A stretch of 64,000 bases of DNA, taken from NCBI RefSeq assembly GCF_041890415.1, contig NZ_CP169056.1, positions 434,001 through 498,000 of the forward strand. The letters are read 5' to 3'. The notes under the pieces were generated by a model. It searched no databases. It saw only the letters and a program-made list of their open reading frames with translations, and had not been told where the DNA came from. The first letter of the stretch is position 1, and every line of letters starts with the position of its first letter. This DNA comes from Pseudoxanthomonas koreensis_A (GTDB lineage: Bacteria > Pseudomonadota > Gammaproteobacteria > Xanthomonadales > Xanthomonadaceae). Below, in pieces: positions 1-9,837 of this stretch. Position numbers and translations under genes: made by a program.

Positions 1-136
1 AACCCTGGCCGAAGGACGCAGGGTGCACGCGATCCTGGCCGGGCACCTGCCGCCGTCGGCCGCGGCCAGGCTGGCTGCCGAGATCACCGGCGCGCCGCGC
101 AAGGCGCTGTACGGCGCCACCGATCCCGGCCAGTGA
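1..136 (+). CDS. rsmI: RsmI, 16S rRNA 2'-O-ribose methyltransferase, 3' end only
   Basis: Only the last 44 codons lie in the window (frame beginning at base 2, TGA at 134-136). The tail reads ...ILAGHLPPSAAARLAAEITG followed by APRKALYGATD, which is the usual RsmI C-terminal pattern (an EITG or EISG motif, then RK-LY). RsmI methylates C1402 of 16S rRNA together with RsmH; rsmH is also in this window, at 1409. The position directly upstream of rnpB and mraZ matches related Xanthomonadaceae. The catalytic part is outside the window, so the call rests on the tail and the gene order. Confidence 0.7.
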   Translation, partial: TLAEGRRVHAILAGHLPPSAAARLAAEITGAPRKALYGATDPGQ

Positions 137-153
137 CCCGGTCCGCCTCCATG

Positions 154-172
154 GCCCCCTTGGCAAGGGGGC
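154..172. repeat. REP-like palindrome between rsmI and rnpB
   Basis: Perfect 9-bp inverted repeat with a one-base centre, GCCCCCTTGGCAAGGGGGC, followed within 20 bases by further G runs (187-191, 195-197, 199-201, 210-213). Short palindromes of this CCCCTTGG/CCAAGGGG kind are common between genes in Xanthomonadaceae. It lies 18 bases past the rsmI stop, so it could also help end rsmI transcripts, but no T run follows. I see only this copy in the window. Confidence 0.5.
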
Positions 173-275
173 ACCGCGACAGCGGCGGGGGATCGGGAGG
201 GCAATGAGCGGGGCCCAGGCTTTGCGGAGCAAGATTTGGAGGCATTTTCCGCCGGAAGCCGTAAAATGCCCGCGC

Positions 276-640
276 GGAGTCGGCCAGGCAGTCGCGTCAT
301 GCGCAAGCATGCCGAGGAAAGTCCGGGCTCCACAGGGCACGGTGCCAGGTAACGCCTGGGCGGCGCGAGCCGACGGAAAGTGCAACAGAAAGATACCGCC
401 AGCGGCCCTGCCATCTTCGGGTGGCCGGGTGCGGGCAAGGGTGAAATGGTGCGGTAAGAGCGCACCGCGAGCCTGGTAACAGGCCGGCACGGCAAACCCC
501 ACCGGGAGCAAGGCCAAATAGGGACCTCATGACGTTGCCCGCGTCGGGTCCGGGTAGGCTGCTTGAGCGTAACGGTGACGTTGCGCCCAGAGGAATGACT
601 GTCCACGACAGAACCCGGCTTATCGGCCGGCTCCGCACCT
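276..640 (+). ncRNA. rnpB: RNase P RNA, bacterial type A
   Basis: Catalytic RNA of RNase P, which matures the 5' end of tRNAs. Conserved type A blocks are present in order: GAGGAAAGTCCGGGCTCC at about 314-331, GGTAACGCCTGGG at about 348-360, a GGGTGAAATGGTGCGGTAAG block near 438-458, GGCAAACCCCACC near 490-502, and AGAGGAATGACTGTC then ACAGAACCCGGCTTATCGG at the 3' end. The terminal helix closes: 5' GGAGTCGGCC at 276-285 pairs with 3' GGCCGGCTCC at 625-634, with one G-U pair. A TAAAAT box at 263-268 sits correctly for a -10 element, with no good -35. Ends are estimated to a few bases. A GGGCCGC/GCGGCCC hairpin at 667-682 may end the transcript. Confidence 0.97.
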
Positions 641-853
641 TCTTCCTGTTTCCTGTCACCCGGTCCGGGCCGCGTGCGGCCCCGGGCCGTGCGTGCGCAA
701 GCCGCGCATTCTCACGCCGCCTTCACAAACCCGGATCGGACCACAATCTCAAAATTTGAGACGAAACATGAGGTTGTGGACTATCCTTGAACTTGACTGT
801 GAAGATCGCTGCAACTCATTGACGCGATTGGTGATTTTGGGCCCGACAGCCTG

Positions 854-882
854 TTGACAACCCTGTGAGTGGTCCCTAAGGT
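854..882 (+). promoter_or_regulatory. mra promoter driving the dcw cluster
   Basis: A consensus -35 TTGACA at 854-859, a 17-bp spacer and a -10 TAAGGT at 877-882 form the best sigma-70 promoter in the 326 bases between rnpB and mraZ. Transcription would begin near 889, inside the MraZ box array. This is the position of the mra promoter in other proteobacteria. The remainder of the gap, 641-853, shows only the possible rnpB terminator hairpin. Confidence 0.7.
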
Positions 883-925
883 GGGCATTCGAGGGGAAAC
901 CGGGATTTCTGTGGTTTCCTGTGGT
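881..925 (+). promoter_or_regulatory. Five 10-bp-phased MraZ boxes
   Basis: Five consecutive decamers each begin with a G-rich core in the same phase: GTGGG at 881, GAGGG at 891, CGGGA at 901, GTGGT at 911 and GTGGT at 921. MraZ is known to bind TGGGN-type repeats with 10-bp spacing in front of its own gene. The array overlaps the -10 element and the start site, so repression by MraZ at this promoter is the expected outcome. Confidence 0.7.
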
Positions 926-965
926 TGAATGACTTCCCATCAGCCGGGTCCGGGTAGCAGCGAAC

Positions 966-1412
966 GTGTTCCAGGGCGAGACCGCCATCACCGTTGACGA
1001 CAAGGGGCGCGTAGCCGTCCCCACGGCCTACCGCGAGGTGGTCGCGGGCGTCAGTGGCAATCGCCTGGTGCTGACCTACAACCCGTTCGAGGCCGGCTGC
1101 CTGTGGCTGTACGCGGAAGCGGAGTGGCAGCGGGTCCGCGACGAGGTCATGGCCCGGCCCAACACCCAGCGCGTGGTCCGGGTCCTGCAGCAGAAGCTGG
1201 TCGGTTCCTCGGCCGTTCTGGAGCTGGATGCCCATGGCCGCATCAGCGTGCCTTCCAGCCACCGCAATGCGGTGGGCATCGAGAAGAAGGCGGTGCTGCT
1301 GGGCATGGGCGACAAGTTCGAACTGTGGAGCGAGCAGGCCCACCGCGCATTGATCCAGCAGACGCTGTCTGACGGGGATCTGGGCGATGGATTGCTCGAC
1401 TTGCGGTTGTGA
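966..1412 (+). CDS. mraZ: MraZ transcriptional regulator
   Basis: DNA-binding regulator of the division and cell wall cluster, 148 residues, close to the usual length. Two SpoVT/AbrB-like MraZ domains are visible at about residues 5-50 and 78-121; the N terminus MFQGETAITVDDKGRVAVP and the later VLELDAHGRISVP are the paired DXXXR-type signatures. It starts with GTG at 966, chosen because MFQGE is the family N terminus; the ribosome site is weak. The stop overlaps the rsmH start by 4 bases (GTGA). It probably controls its own operon through the boxes at 881-925. Confidence 0.95.
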   Translation: MFQGETAITVDDKGRVAVPTAYREVVAGVSGNRLVLTYNPFEAGCLWLYAEAEWQRVRDEVMARPNTQRVVRVLQQKLVGSSAVLELDAHGRISVPSSHRNAVGIEKKAVLLGMGDKFELWSEQAHRALIQQTLSDGDLGDGLLDLRL

Positions 1413-2413
1413 GCCGGGGTGCCCGGATGCGCGACGCGGCGCAGTCCGGCCACCCGGAGCCGCAGACGCCGGCGGAGCACCTGCCGGTGCTGTACGCGCA
1501 GGTCATGGACGGGCTGCGGGTGATCGAGGACGGACGCTACCTGGACGGCACCTTCGGGCGCGGCGGGCATGCGCGCGGAGTGCTGCAACGACTCGGGCCG
1601 GGAGGCCGGTTGCTGCTGATGGACAAGGACCCGGAAGCGATCGCGGAGGCGCAGCGCAGCTTCGGCGGCGACGCGCGCGTGTCGCTCCGGCGCGGCAGCT
1701 TCGCCACGCTCGGTGACTGGGGCCAGGCCCGTGGCCTGGATGGGGTGCTGTTCGACCTGGGCGTGTCCTCGCCGCAACTGGACGTGGCGCAGCGCGGGTT
1801 CTCCTTCGCCAAGGATGGTCCGCTGGACATGCGCATGGACCCGGAGTCGGGCCAGAGCGCGGCGCAGTGGCTGGCCAGTGCCGGCGAAACGGAAATCGCC
1901 GACGTGCTGTGGCACTACGGCGAGGAGCGCCACAGCCGGCGCATCGCCCGCGCGATCGTGGCCCGGCGCGTCGAGCAGCCGCTGCAGCGTACCGGGCAAC
2001 TGGCCGAGCTGATCGCGTCGGTCATGCCGCGTGGCAAGCCGGGTTCCGACAAGAGCCGGATCCACCCGGCCACGCGCAGCTTCCAGGCCATCCGCATCCA
2101 CATCAACCGCGAGCTGGCCGACCTCGAGGCCGGGCTGGACGCGGCGCTGGAGGCGCTGAAGGCCGGCGGCCGGCTGGCGGTGATCAGCTTCCATTCGCTC
2201 GAGGACCGCATCGTCAAGCAGTTCATGGCCCGCCACGCCAAGGCGCCGCCGACCAACCGGCGGTTGCCGCCGACCGAAGCATTCGTGCCGGTGCTGGCCA
2301 CCCTTGGCGGCGCGATCCGTGCGGACGCCGACGAGCTGGCGGCCAACCCGCGCGCGCGCAGCGCGGTGCTGCGGGTCGCCGAGAAGCTGGCCGCAGCGGA
2401 GCCGCGCGCATGA
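1409..2413 (+). CDS. rsmH: RsmH (MraW), 16S rRNA m4C1402 N4-methyltransferase
   Basis: Methylates N4 of C1402 in 16S rRNA using S-adenosylmethionine, partner of RsmI. 334 residues from GTG at 1409. The SAM-binding stretch YLDGTFGRGGHARGVL lies near residues 46-61, LLMDKDPEAI follows, and the family signatures LFDLGVSSPQLD (near 114-125) and ISFHSLEDRIVKQF (near 258-271) are intact. An ATG at 1427 is an alternative start that removes six residues; GTG is preferred because it gives the 4-base overlap seen across the cluster. It overlaps ftsL by 4 bases. Confidence 0.95.
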   Translation: MSRGARMRDAAQSGHPEPQTPAEHLPVLYAQVMDGLRVIEDGRYLDGTFGRGGHARGVLQRLGPGGRLLLMDKDPEAIAEAQRSFGGDARVSLRRGSFATLGDWGQARGLDGVLFDLGVSSPQLDVAQRGFSFAKDGPLDMRMDPESGQSAAQWLASAGETEIADVLWHYGEERHSRRIARAIVARRVEQPLQRTGQLAELIASVMPRGKPGSDKSRIHPATRSFQAIRIHINRELADLEAGLDAALEALKAGGRLAVISFHSLEDRIVKQFMARHAKAPPTNRRLPPTEAFVPVLATLGGAIRADADELAANPRARSAVLRVAEKLAAAEPRA

Positions 2414-2673
2414 GCCGGTTCGGGCTGGCGATTCTGCTGCTGGCCGTGGTCGCCACGGCCATCGGCGTGGTCTACGAGCGCTATCGCCACCGGCAACTGT
2501 TCGTCGAGCTGACCGGGCTCGAGCGCGAGCGCGACGAACTCAACATCGAGTTCGGCCGGCTGCAGCTGGAACAGGCCACCTGGGCCCAGGCCAACCGCAT
2601 CGACCAGCTCGCCCAGTCGCGCCTGGGAATGCGCTTCCCCGACGCCGACGACATCGTGGTGGTGCGTCCATGA
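2410..2673 (+). CDS. ftsL: FtsL cell division protein
   Basis: Small bitopic divisome protein of 87 residues. A short cytoplasmic N terminus is followed by one membrane helix (about residues 5-20, FGLAILLLAVVATAIGVV) and a periplasmic coiled coil rich in Leu, Glu and Arg (VELTGLERERDELNIEFGRL, then LEQATWAQ). It forms the FtsQ-FtsB-FtsL complex that activates FtsW and FtsI. It starts at the ATG inside the rsmH stop and overlaps ftsI by 4 bases. Primary sequence is poorly conserved in this family, so the call leans on topology and position. Confidence 0.92.
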   Translation: MSRFGLAILLLAVVATAIGVVYERYRHRQLFVELTGLERERDELNIEFGRLQLEQATWAQANRIDQLAQSRLGMRFPDADDIVVVRP

Positions 2674-4492
2674 GCGCGCGACCGGGCAACCGCCGCCGCG
2701 GCAGCTTCAGCCTGCGCAACCGGCTGCTGCTGGTTGCCGCCGCCATGGGCCTGGCTTCGGTGGCGCTGGTCGGGCGCGCGGCCTACGTGCAACTGGTGGA
2801 CGCGGATTTCTACCAGCGCCAGGGCGAGGCCCGCTTCGTGCGCGAAATCCCGATCCCGACCTCGCGCGGCATGATCACCGACCGCAACGGCGAGCCGGTG
2901 GCCGTGTCCACGCCGGTCGAATCGGTGTGGGGCAACCCGCAGGAACTGCTGCGCGACCCCGACCGGCTGCCCGAGCTGGCGCAGGCGCTGGGCGTGCCGC
3001 TGGACGCGCTCAGCAGCCGCCTGTCGCAACGCGCCGACAAGGAGTTCGTCTACCTCAAGCGCCGGATCAATCCCGACCAGGCCAAGGCGATCCTTGCCCA
3101 CGAGATCCCCGGGGTCTTCTCCCAGCGCGAGTTCCGCCGCTTCTACCCGCAGGGCGAAGCGATGGCGCACGTGCTGGGCTTCACCAACATCGACGACCGC
3201 GGCCAGGAAGGGCTGGAGCTGGCGTTCGACGAATGGCTGCGTGGCAAGCCCGGCAGCAAGCGGGTGATCCGCGACCGCCATGGCCGCATCGTCGAGAACA
3301 TCGACCTGGTCCGCGCCGCCGAGCCGGGCAAGGACCTGACCCTGAGCATCGACCGCCGGATCCAGTTCCTGGCGTACCGCGAACTGCGCAACGCGCTGGC
3401 CACGCACAAGGCCAGCAGCGGCTCGGTGGTGGTGCTGGACGTGGCCAGCGGCGAGGTGCTGGCGATGGTCAACCTGCCCGGCTACAACCCCAATGCGGTT
3501 GCCGGTGGTGCCCAGGACGCGCATCGCAACCGCGCGGTGACCGACCTGGTCGAGCCCGGCTCGACCATGAAGCCGATCACCGTGGCCGCCGCGCTCAATG
3601 CCGGCATGGTGACGCCGTCCACCCGCATCGATACCAATCCCGGCTACATGGCGCTGGGGCGCTTCACCATCCGCGACCACCGCAACTACGGCGTGCTGGA
3701 CGTCACCGGCATCATCACCAAGAGCTCCAACCTGGGCTCGGTGAAGCTGTCCGAACCGCTGCAGGACCGGTACTTCTACGACTTCATCCGCGGCTTCGGC
3801 TATGGCGCCGCGCCGCACAGTGGCTTCCCCGGCGAAGCGGCCGGCGTGCTGCCGCCGCCGCAGCGCTGGAGCGGCTCGACCAAGGCCACCATCTCCTACG
3901 GTTATGGCCTGTCGGCCACGCCGCTGCAGATCGCCCAGGCCTACGCGGCCCTGGGCAACCACGGCCGGCTGATCGCCCCGACCTTCGTCAAGGGCCAGAT
4001 CAACGAGCCGCGGCAGGTGCTGCGCCCGGAGATCGCCGACCAGGTGGTGCGGATGATGCAGACCGTGACCGAGCCGGGCGGCACCGCCACCCAGGCCGCG
4101 ATCCTCGGTTACCACGTGGCCGGCAAGACCGGCACCTCGCGGCAGGCATCGGCGGGCGGCTATTCGCGCCGCTACACCACCACCTTTGCCGGGCTGGTGC
4201 CGGCCTCCAACCCGCGCTTTGCCACCGTGGTGGTGATCAACGATCCGCAAAGCGGTTCGTACTTCGCGGGCCTGGTCTCGGCACCGGTGTTCCGCAGCGT
4301 GATGGAGGATGCGCTGCGACTGATGGACGTGCAGCCGGACGATATCGAGACCTGGCTGGCGGCCCAGGCCCGGGGCGAGGCCAAACGCCAGGCGGCGGTG
4401 GCGCCGCTGCCACAGGCGATCGAAGAAGGCTTCGACGACACCGTGATCCCGCCGGCCATGGCCGACCTGGGCGCTGACGGCGGAGGCCGGCC

Positions 4493-4496
<4 letters not shown>
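2670..4496 (+). CDS. ftsI: FtsI (PBP3), septal peptidoglycan transpeptidase
   Basis: Class B penicillin-binding protein that crosslinks septal peptidoglycan; partner of FtsW. 608 residues. One N-terminal membrane anchor (about residues 17-36), a dimerization domain beginning near the RGMITDRNGEPVA motif, then the transpeptidase domain with all three active-site motifs: S298-T-M-K301 (nucleophile Ser298), S352-S-N354 and K486-T-G488. The C-terminal tail of about 50 residues is acidic and Ala rich. The start ATG lies in the ftsL stop (ATGA) and the stop overlaps murE in the same way. Confidence 0.97.
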
Positions 4497-5985
<1,489 letters not shown>

Positions 5986-5989
<4 letters not shown>

Positions 5990-7410
5990 ACCGCACGCCC
6001 CTGTCACTGATCGCGCACTGGGCCGGCGGCGAGATGCACGGCGATGACGTGCTGGTGGACGCCATCGCCCACGACACCCGCACGCTGGCGCCCGGCAGCC
6101 TGTACCTGGCACTGCGCGGCGAGCGCTTCGACGGCCATGATTTCGCCGCCCAGGCGGTGGAGCGGGGCGCAGTGGCATTGCTGGTGGAGCGTGCGCTGGC
6201 GCTGGACGTGCCGCAGGTGGTGGTGGCCGACAGCGAGCAGGCGCTGGCGCGCATCGCCGCCGGCATGCATGGCGGCCGCCGCGCGAAGGTGGTGGCCATC
6301 ACCGGCAGCAACGGCAAGACCACGGTCAAGACCCTGGTGCTGGCGATCCTGCAGCGCGCCGGCCATGCCTATGCCAACCCGGGCAACTACAACAACGAGA
6401 TCGGCCTGCCGCTGGCGGTGATCGATGCGCCCGAGGATGCGGATTTCGTCATCTACGAGATGGGCGCAGGCAAGCCGGGCGACATCGCCTACCTGGCTGC
6501 GGTGGCGCCGCCGGACGTGGCCGTGGTCAACAACATCGCCGCTGCGCACCTGGAGCGGATGGGCAGCCTGCTCGGCGTGGCCCGGACCAAGGGCGCGATC
6601 TATGCCGCGCTGGGCCAGGGCGGCACCGCCGTGGTCAACGCCGACGATGCGTTCGGCACCTGGTTCGAACAGGACGTGATCCGTGCCGCCGACAGCGGCC
6701 GCAAGGTGCTGCGCTTCGGCGTGGATGCCAGTGCGGAGATCGGCGTATGCGACATCCACGCCGATGGCGCCGGCAGCCGCTTCACCCTGGTAACGCCCGC
6801 AGGCCAGGCCGAGGTCGCACTGGCCCTGCCGGGGCGGCACAACGTGCGCAATGCGCTGGCGGCCGCAGCGGTGGCGCTGGCCTGCGGGGTCGCCCCGGCC
6901 GACATCGCCGCCGGCCTGGGCCAGGCCCGGCCGGTCGCCGGGCGCCAGGTGGCGCACGCGCTGCGCCCCGGCGTGCGCCTGGTGGACGACAGCTACAACG
7001 CCAACCCCGGTTCGGTGGCTGCGGCCATCGATACCCTGGCCGCCACCGGTGCCCAGGCCTGGCTGGTGCTGGGCGACATGCGCGAGCTGGGCGCCGAAGC
7101 GCAGGCACTGCATGCCGACGCCGGCCGCCGCGCGCGCCAGGCGGGGCTGGCGCGGCTGTACGCGCTGGGTCCGCTCAGTGCGGCGGCCGTGGAAGCCTTC
7201 GGCGAAGGTGCGCGCCATTTCGACAGCCACCAGGCGGTGGCCGCTGCACTGCGGGACGACCTGGCAGCCGCCGCTGTCGCCTCCGCGGCTGCATCCACCA
7301 CCCAACACCACTCACCACTCACGATCCTGGTCAAGGGCTCGCGCGGAAGCGCGATGGACCGGGTCGTGGACGCACTGCTTGCGCAAGGGGACGCGACGGA
7401 TGCTGCTTGA
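5986..7410 (+). CDS. murF: MurF, UDP-MurNAc-tripeptide:D-Ala-D-Ala ligase
   Basis: Adds D-Ala-D-Ala to complete the UDP-MurNAc-pentapeptide. 474 residues. P-loop GSNGKTT at about 107-113, then the conserved NYNNEIGLPL and YEMGAG stretches and, in the third domain, DDSYNANP. The protein ends with an Ala/Thr/His-rich insertion before the conserved ILVKGSRG motif. It starts in the murE stop; its last 11 bases overlap mraY, the longest overlap of the cluster. Confidence 0.97.
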
Positions 7411-8485
7411 ACTGGCTCGCTGGCTGCAAGGCCTGGAAAACTTCTTCGGCCTGTTCGGCTACCTGACGTTTCGCGGCATCCTCGCCGCGCTGACCGCGTT
7501 GTTCCTGTCGCTGTGGCTGGGCCCGGCGGTGATCCGCCGCCTTGGCCAGCTCAAGGGCGGCCAGCCGATCCGCACCGACGGCCCGCAGTCGCACTTCTCC
7601 AAGGCCGGCACCCCGACCATGGGCGGGGCGATGATCCTGCTCACCGTGCTGCTGTCGGTGCTGCTGTGGGGCGACCTGCGCAACAAGTACGTGTGGACGG
7701 TGCTGCTGGTGATGCTGGCCTTCGGCGCGATCGGCTGGTACGACGACTGGATCAAGATCGTGCGGCGCGATCCCAACGGGCTCAAGTCGCGCTGGAAATA
7801 CCTGCTGCAAACGGTGTTCGGCCTGGCCGCCGGCCTGTACCTGTACCTCTACGCCGACGTGCCGGCGGCCACCACCTTCTACGTGCCGCTGTTCAAGTCC
7901 GTCGCCCTGCCGCTGGCCGGGGTCGGCTTCGTGGCCATCGCCTACTTCTGGATCGTCGGTTTTTCCAACGCGGTCAACCTGACCGACGGCCTGGACGGGT
8001 TGGCGATCATGCCCACCGTGCTGGTGGCCTGCGGCCTGGGCGTGTTCGCCTACGCCTCGGGCCACGCCGAATTCTCGCGCCACCTGCAGATCCCGGCGGT
8101 ACCCGGCGCGGGCGAGCTGGCGATCATCTGCGCCGCCATCGCCGGCGCCGGCCTGGGCTTCCTGTGGTTCAACACCTACCCGGCCATGGTGTTCATGGGT
8201 GACATCGGCGCGCTGGCGCTGGGCGCGGTGCTGGGCACCGTCGCGGTGATCGTGCGCCAGGAGCTGGTGCTGGTGGTGATGGGCGGGATCTTCGTGATCG
8301 AAACCCTGTCGGTGATGATCCAGGTGGCCTCGTTCAAGCTCACCGGAAAACGCGTGTTCCGGATGGCGCCCATCCACCACCACTTCGAACTGAAGGGCTG
8401 GCCGGAGCCGCGGGTGATCGTCCGCTTCTGGATCATCTCGGTGATCCTGGTGCTGGTCGGCCTGGCCACGTTGAAGGTGCGTTGA
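7400..8485 (+). CDS. mraY: MraY, phospho-MurNAc-pentapeptide transferase
   Basis: Integral membrane enzyme forming lipid I from UDP-MurNAc-pentapeptide and undecaprenyl phosphate. 361 residues, about ten membrane helices. Diagnostic sites: PTMGG near residue 73, GWYDDWIK near 113 (metal-binding Asp pair), NLTDGLDG at 193-200, and PIHHHFELKGWPE close to the C terminus. It starts at ATG 7400 inside murF. The next gene is ftsW, not murD as in most proteobacteria. Confidence 0.97.
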   Translation: MLLELARWLQGLENFFGLFGYLTFRGILAALTALFLSLWLGPAVIRRLGQLKGGQPIRTDGPQSHFSKAGTPTMGGAMILLTVLLSVLLWGDLRNKYVWTVLLVMLAFGAIGWYDDWIKIVRRDPNGLKSRWKYLLQTVFGLAAGLYLYLYADVPAATTFYVPLFKSVALPLAGVGFVAIAYFWIVGFSNAVNLTDGLDGLAIMPTVLVACGLGVFAYASGHAEFSRHLQIPAVPGAGELAIICAAIAGAGLGFLWFNTYPAMVFMGDIGALALGAVLGTVAVIVRQELVLVVMGGIFVIETLSVMIQVASFKLTGKRVFRMAPIHHHFELKGWPEPRVIVRFWIISVILVLVGLATLKVR

Positions 8486-9837
8486 TGAACGACCTTTCGC
8501 ACCAGGCAACCCGGCTGGAGGCCATCGGCGGCCGCTACGACCCGTGGCTGGGCGGCGCGGTGCTGGGCCTGGCGTGCCTGGGCGTGGTGATGGTCGCATC
8601 GGCCTCGATCGCGGTGGGCGAGAGCCTGGGTGCCGGCCCCTTCCATTACCTGGTGCGGCACGTGTTCTTCCTGGCGGTGGGCATCGGCCTGGCGCTGCTG
8701 GCCATGCGCAGCGAATTGAAGACGGTGGAGAAGTACAACCGGGTGTTGCTGCTGGGCAGCATGGTGCTGCTGGTGCTGCCCTGGCTGCCGGGGCTGGGGG
8801 TGAGCGTCAACGGCGCGCGCCGCTGGATCAACCTGGGCGTGTCGCGCTTCCAGGTGGTGGAAGCGGTGAAGGTGCTCTACATCGTCTGGCTGGCCAGCTA
8901 CCTGGTGCGCTTCAGCGACGAGGTCAACGCCACCTGGATGGCCATGCTCAAGCCGCTGGGCGTGGCCGTGGTGCTGGTGGTGATGCTGCTGCTGCAGCCG
9001 GATTTCGGATCGGCCACGCTGCTGCTGGCCATTACCGCCGGCATGCTGGTGCTGGGCGGGGTGAACCTGCCGCGGATGTCGTTGCCGGTTGTGCTTGGCC
9101 TGCCGCTGCTGACGGCGGTGGCGATCTTCGAGCCGTACCGGCTGCGTCGCATCACCTCGTTCCTGGATCCCTGGGCCGACCAGCTCGGCTCGGGTTACCA
9201 GTTGAGCAACGCGCTGATGGCGGTGGGCCGCGGCGAATGGTTCGGCGTGGGCCTGGGCGCGTCGGTGCAGAAGCTCAACTACCTGCCCGAGGCGCATACC
9301 GACTTCATCTTTTCGGTGCTCGCCGAAGAGCTGGGATTCATCGGCGTGTGCGCCGTGGTCGGCCTGTACGTGCTGCTGGTCGGGCGCGCGCTGTACCTGG
9401 GGCTGAAGTGCGTGGAGATGCGCCGCCACTTCCCCGGGTATGTCGCCTTCGGCGTGGGCCTGTGGATCGGCATGCAGAGCTTCGTGTCGATCGGGGTCAA
9501 CCTGGGCGTGCTGCCAACCAAGGGCCTGACCCTGCCGCTGGTGTCGTCCGGTGGCTCCAGCGTGATGATGACCTGCGTGGCCCTTGGCCTGCTGCTGCGC
9601 GTGTCCTACGAGCTGGACCGCGCCGAGCGCCAGGTCGCGCGCTTGCGCCGGGATGCGGGCGCCGATGCCGATGCCGATGCTCCGGCCGTGGACAAGCCGG
9701 CGGCCGTGGCACCGATCTCGGCCGGCGGGTATCGCCAGGCACCCGCGCCGGCTCCGACCCGGCGCACGGCGTTGGCCGCTGCCGCGCACGGTCGCGGCAC
9801 CTCGCGGGTCGAGCCGACCTTCGGAGGCTTCGCATGA
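8485..9837 (+). CDS. ftsW: FtsW, septal peptidoglycan polymerase (SEDS)
   Basis: Lipid II polymerase acting with FtsI at the septum. 450 residues with about ten membrane helices, and the SEDS signatures NGARRWINLG, LLQPDFGSA, LPEAHTDFIFSVLAEELGF and GLTLPLVSSGGSS. The start ATG at 8485 shares its first base with the mraY stop (TGATG); an in-frame TTG one codon earlier is unlikely. The cytoplasmic C terminus is extended by about 60 residues rich in Ala, Asp and Pro beyond the last helix, ending EPTFGGFA. It overlaps murG by 4 bases. Confidence 0.96.
   Translation: MNDLSHQATRLEAIGGRYDPWLGGAVLGLACLGVVMVASASIAVGESLGAGPFHYLVRHVFFLAVGIGLALLAMRSELKTVEKYNRVLLLGSMVLLVLPWLPGLGVSVNGARRWINLGVSRFQVVEAVKVLYIVWLASYLVRFSDEVNATWMAMLKPLGVAVVLVVMLLLQPDFGSATLLLAITAGMLVLGGVNLPRMSLPVVLGLPLLTAVAIFEPYRLRRITSFLDPWADQLGSGYQLSNALMAVGRGEWFGVGLGASVQKLNYLPEAHTDFIFSVLAEELGFIGVCAVVGLYVLLVGRALYLGLKCVEMRRHFPGYVAFGVGLWIGMQSFVSIGVNLGVLPTKGLTLPLVSSGGSSVMMTCVALGLLLRVSYELDRAERQVARLRRDAGADADADAPAVDKPAAVAPISAGGYRQAPAPAPTRRTALAAAAHGRGTSRVEPTFGGFA

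Noticed and set aside
187..213. Loose G-quadruplex pattern before rnpB
   Set aside because: One loop is eight bases and the runs are uneven; such patterns are expected by chance in DNA this rich in G and C.
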